From contig JBDWAL010000057.1 in the NCBI GenBank assembly GCA_039978895.1, positions 124,001 through 188,000 on the forward strand: DNA of 64,000 nucleotides. Direction: 5' to 3'. The notes under the pieces are model-generated. The model saw only the letters and a program-made list of their open reading frames with translations, searched no databases and had not been told where the DNA came from. The stretch is from Aliishimia sp039978895. GTDB taxonomy: Bacteria > Pseudomonadota > Alphaproteobacteria > Rhodobacterales > Rhodobacteraceae. Position numbers and translations under genes: made by a program. Positions 62,050 to 64,000 of this stretch are shown one piece after another (positions within the stretch are counted from its first letter, which is position 1; each line of letters begins with the position of its first letter).

Positions 62050-62057
62050 TTGAATTT

Positions 62058-62089
62058 CCTTTGGTCGCTGGGCTGTTGCTGACCAAAGG
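62058..62089 (-). promoter_or_regulatory. Hairpin sequestering the luxI ribosome binding site
   Basis: In the mRNA sense, CCTTTGGTC and GACCAAAGG form a perfect 9-bp stem with a 14-nt loop, ending 8 bases before the luxI ATG. The 3' arm contains AAAGG, the luxI Shine-Dalgarno sequence. The stem would block initiation unless opened by heat, protein or a small RNA. Confidence 0.7.
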
Positions 62090-62157
62090 TGTAACCCTGC
62101 CGTGGTTAATGACCGGGGGTAGGCACGTTCGCGAAATTAACGAATAGACGCCGAAAT

Positions 62158-62877
62158 TCAGACGACGATGAGGCCCTGAGACATTGCGCGCGCGACGGCA
62201 TGTGTGGTGTTCATTGCACCAAGTTTGAAGCGTGCGCTTTCGATATAGACGCGCAAGGTATGTTCAGAAATCGCAAGTGTATCAGCCACTTGCGCGCGGC
62301 TATACCCGATTGCTAGCAGCGTCATTGCATCCACTTCACGCGGAGACAAAGCACGATTCGCAGGGGGCGTTCGGTTGGGTTCAAAATCGAGAGCTTTTTC
62401 GTTAAAATAGTGCGCAATTAGAACCAACATGCGCCGATGTTCTTCGGTGAAAGTTTCCCATGTCGTATCGTCACAACTGTGATTCGCGGTATAAAGCGCG
62501 AATTGTCCGTTCGGTCCCCTAATCGGAACAGAGAACCCCTGATTGCCAACACCGTATTGAGTCGCCTCAGCCAAAAAGGCGCGTGCCGCCTTTCCTGACC
62601 AATCCAACCGCTTCCAATCGACGGGGTGAAACCGTTGGTAGCAGCCCAGCACCACCGGATCGACCCGTACATATTGTTGCTCTAGATATCGGTCGCGCCA
62701 TTCATCGTTGTACGTCCCGCATCCATATTGATCGCCCGCCGAGTCCACCCAGTGATAGACCATGTGGTCAATCGCGAATTCATCGCGCAATTGTACGATG
62801 GCTGTTTGAACACCTTCAAGCCCGGCGGCTGTTTCCAGTTTCGCCAAAATTGCTTCTAGTCGCGAAGTCGTTACCAT
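62158..62877 (-). CDS. LuxR family quorum-sensing regulator
   Basis: A 239-residue transcription factor. Residues about 15-160 form the autoinducer-binding domain, with conserved Tyr/Trp and Asp in FAIDHMVYHWVDSAGDQYG and VRVDPVV. Residues about 172-235 form the GerE-type HTH (LSPREVDAMTLLAIGYSRAQVADTLAISEHTLRVYIESARFKLG). It likely binds the product of the adjacent luxI. Its ATG lies inside the small upstream ORF, so translation is probably coupled. Confidence 0.95.
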   Translation of the reverse strand: MVTTSRLEAILAKLETAAGLEGVQTAIVQLRDEFAIDHMVYHWVDSAGDQYGCGTYNDEWRDRYLEQQYVRVDPVVLGCYQRFHPVDWKRLDWSGKAARAFLAEATQYGVGNQGFSVPIRGPNGQFALYTANHSCDDTTWETFTEEHRRMLVLIAHYFNEKALDFEPNRTPPANRALSPREVDAMTLLAIGYSRAQVADTLAISEHTLRVYIESARFKLGAMNTTHAVARAMSQGLIVV

Positions 62878-63028
62878 TCGAGCCGCTTACCTTTTTCTCG
62901 GCGGACGCGATCTCTATCATTGCGAGATCGGTTACCTCGGTTAGCTTTTCCGCTACCCCCGGCAATGCGTTGGCTTGGGCAAAGTTCTTGAGGTCAACCA
63001 GGACGTCCAGGATCCAATCATTTTTCAT
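62816..63028 (-). CDS. Small protein overlapping luxR
   Basis: A 70-residue ORF starting MKNDWILDVLVDLKNFAQANALPG, with GAAGGCGAG 7 bases before the ATG. Residues 1-45 look like an amphipathic, helical and conserved-type sequence. The last 25 are low-complexity (GSNGND, TGNSRRA). The final 62 bases overlap the start of luxR in another frame. I recall similar small ORFs before luxR in Roseobacter genomes, but no function. It could be an adaptor or an anti-LuxR protein, or only a translational coupler for luxR. Confidence 0.65.
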   Translation of the reverse strand: MKNDWILDVLVDLKNFAQANALPGVAEKLTEVTDLAMIEIASAEKKVSGSNGNDFATRSNFGETGNSRRA

Positions 63029-63050
63029 GTATAGACTCGCCTTCAAGTGG

Positions 63051-63065
63051 TTAATGAAACGTTAA
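63051..63065. promoter_or_regulatory. CtrA-type binding site TTAA-N7-TTAA
   Basis: An exact TTAA (63051-63054), 7-nt spacer and TTAA (63062-63065), 23 bp before the start of the small ORF ahead of luxR. It matches the full CtrA consensus of Caulobacter. The closeness to the coding start suggests blocking of the promoter rather than classic activation. Confidence 0.6.
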
Positions 63066-63181
63066 AGCAACTATAGCATGTGTTAAATCCTTGGCGAAAT
63101 TCGCGTATTTCAACTCCCCAGAAATAGTGAGGGGGTGAAATCTAAGTGTTTGATCGCAAAAGACCCGCAACCCGAACGTGA

Positions 63182-63217
63182 AACGCCTGCGAAACCAATA
63201 ACTGATTCGCAGGCGTT
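63182..63217 (-). terminator. Terminator downstream of ccr
   Basis: Perfect 12-bp stem (AACGCCTGCGAA at 63182-63193, TTCGCAGGCGTT at 63206-63217), 12-nt loop, 25 bp after the ccr stop on the minus strand, ending in TTT. Confidence 0.75.
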
Positions 63218-63241
63218 CATTAACAAAGCACTAGGCTGGAA

Positions 63242-64000
63242 TCAGGGTTTTGCTTCCAAAACATCTTCCAAAGTCCTTAACCCCGTTCTAGGGGCCTGAA
63301 CCAAAACCGACATATTGCCCGGCTTATGTTCGTTGCGCAGCATCTTCATGTGCGCCTCAGGCAAGTCGTTCCAAGCAAAAACCTCGGACATGCAAGGATC
63401 CAAGCGACGTTCCACCATCAGGTTGTTCGCCGCTGACGCCTGTTTGAGATGCGCAAAGTGCGATCCCTGCAAACGTTTCTGGTGCATCCACATGTAGCGC
63501 ACGTCAAATGTACAGTTGAACCCAGTAGTCCCCGCGCAGATCACGACCATGCCGCCCTTTTTACACACCAAGGAAGACACCGGGAACGTGGATTCGCCGG
63601 GGTGTTCGAACACCATATCTACACTGACGCCCTTGCCTGTGATTTCCCAGATGGCTTTGCCGAACTTGCGCGCTTCCTTGAGCCAAGCGTTATATTCAGG
63701 CGTGTTCACCGTGGGCAATTGACCCCAGCAGTTGAAATCTTTGCGGTTGATCGCACCCTTTGCGCCCAAATCCATGACGAACTGGCGCTTGTCTTCATCA
63801 GAGATCACCGCAATCGCGTTCGCGCCCGCTGTGTTGATCAGTTGGATCGCATAAGAGCCCAGACCGCCAGACGCGCCCCAAACCAAAACATTCTGGCCGG
63901 GTTTTAAGTCATGAGGTTCGTGACCAAACAACATGCGGTAGGCCGTGGCCAATGTCAGCGTGTAACAGGCGCTTTCTTCCCATGTCAGATGTTTAGGGCG
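63242..64000 (-). CDS. ccr: Crotonyl-CoA carboxylase/reductase (C-terminal part, truncated by the window edge)
   Basis: The last 253 codons of the ethylmalonyl-CoA pathway enzyme that reductively carboxylates crotonyl-CoA. The frame runs open to the end of the window, so the N terminus lies beyond it. The medium-chain dehydrogenase NADPH site (GQNVLVWGASGGLGSYAIQL) is visible. FEHPGESTFPVSSLVCKKGGMVVICAGTTGFNCTFDVRYMWMHQKR matches the signature of this subfamily rather than plain enoyl reductases. The gene is on the same strand as luxR/luxI, with a terminator between. Confidence 0.93.
   Translation of the reverse strand, partial: RPKHLTWEESACYTLTLATAYRMLFGHEPHDLKPGQNVLVWGASGGLGSYAIQLINTAGANAIAVISDEDKRQFVMDLGAKGAINRKDFNCWGQLPTVNTPEYNAWLKEARKFGKAIWEITGKGVSVDMVFEHPGESTFPVSSLVCKKGGMVVICAGTTGFNCTFDVRYMWMHQKRLQGSHFAHLKQASAANNLMVERRLDPCMSEVFAWNDLPEAHMKMLRNEHKPGNMSVLVQAPRTGLRTLEDVLEAKP

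Noticed and set aside
62102..62140. CtrA site before luxI
   Set aside because: Two TTAA sequences are present but 27 bases apart, so the N7 spacing is not met.
1..64000. CRISPR array, prophage, integrase or insertion sequence
   Set aside because: I saw no regularly spaced repeats, no transposase or integrase signature and no abrupt change in composition.

Overview
The window is chromosomal DNA of an alphaproteobacterium of the Rhodobacterales, most likely the marine Roseobacter group. The evidence is the gene set: GcrA cell-cycle regulator, crotonyl-CoA carboxylase/reductase beside a LuxR/LuxI pair, a VPLPA-type C-terminal sorting signal, a Hint-domain protein, a TIGR02186-type protein next to TauE/SafE, fused ATP sulfurylase/APS kinase, and a short ProRS. 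Base composition looks uniform and moderately GC-rich. I see no phage, insertion sequence, CRISPR array, rRNA or tRNA. About sixty protein genes are supported, most of them housekeeping or metabolic.

Layout. 0.2-3.2 kb (minus): DUF2937 protein, serine hydrolase, prolyl-tRNA synthetase. 3.5-10.4 kb: Hint protein, divergent Lrp regulator/thioredoxin reductase, secreted metalloprotease with a VPLPA tail, a membrane-anchored ferredoxin-adenylate cyclase fusion and a cytochrome P450. 10.6-19.2 kb: sat-cysC, gnd, panE, argF-argD, a DMT permease and gcrA. 19.3-22.1 kb: a TPP enzyme overlapping a CoA-transferase. An 862-bp gene-free gap follows. 22.9-29.0 kb: a TTC38-like TPR protein, then opgC-opgG-opgH for periplasmic glucans. 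29.3-36.7 kb: LysE permease, EEP nuclease-like protein, peptidoglycan-binding coiled-coil protein, flavin monooxygenase, rhodanese-esterase pair, SseB and UDG-like proteins.

36.9-38.3 kb: an ArsR/ArsP-type permease pair with a palindromic operator. 38.6-43.3 kb: kpsT-kpsE-kdsA-phosphohexomutase, a partial capsule export and Kdo supply cluster. 43.4-52.3 kb: AsmA, RimO, a TetR-divergent DM13/membrane-protein pair, aminotransferase, universal stress protein, Nfu, GFA, TsaB and RimI. 52.5-57.2 kb: a complete BMP-type ABC importer (binding protein, double ATPase, two permeases), probably for nucleosides. 57.3-59.0 kb: TauE/SafE and the TIGR02186 protein. 59.0-64.0 kb (minus): SDR, RecD-like helicase, LuxI, LuxR, a 70-residue ORF overlapping luxR, and the truncated end of ccr.

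The most notable sequence signals are around quorum sensing. The luxI leader has a perfect 9-bp hairpin whose 3' arm contains the ribosome binding site. An exact TTAA-N7-TTAA CtrA-type site lies just upstream of the small-ORF/luxR unit. Other leads are the haem- and Fe-S-equipped cyclase, the TPP enzyme/CoA-transferase pair of unknown substrate, the DM13/TetR divergon and the Hint protein lacking its nucleophilic cysteine. I did not find a clearly new multi-gene defence or biosynthetic system.
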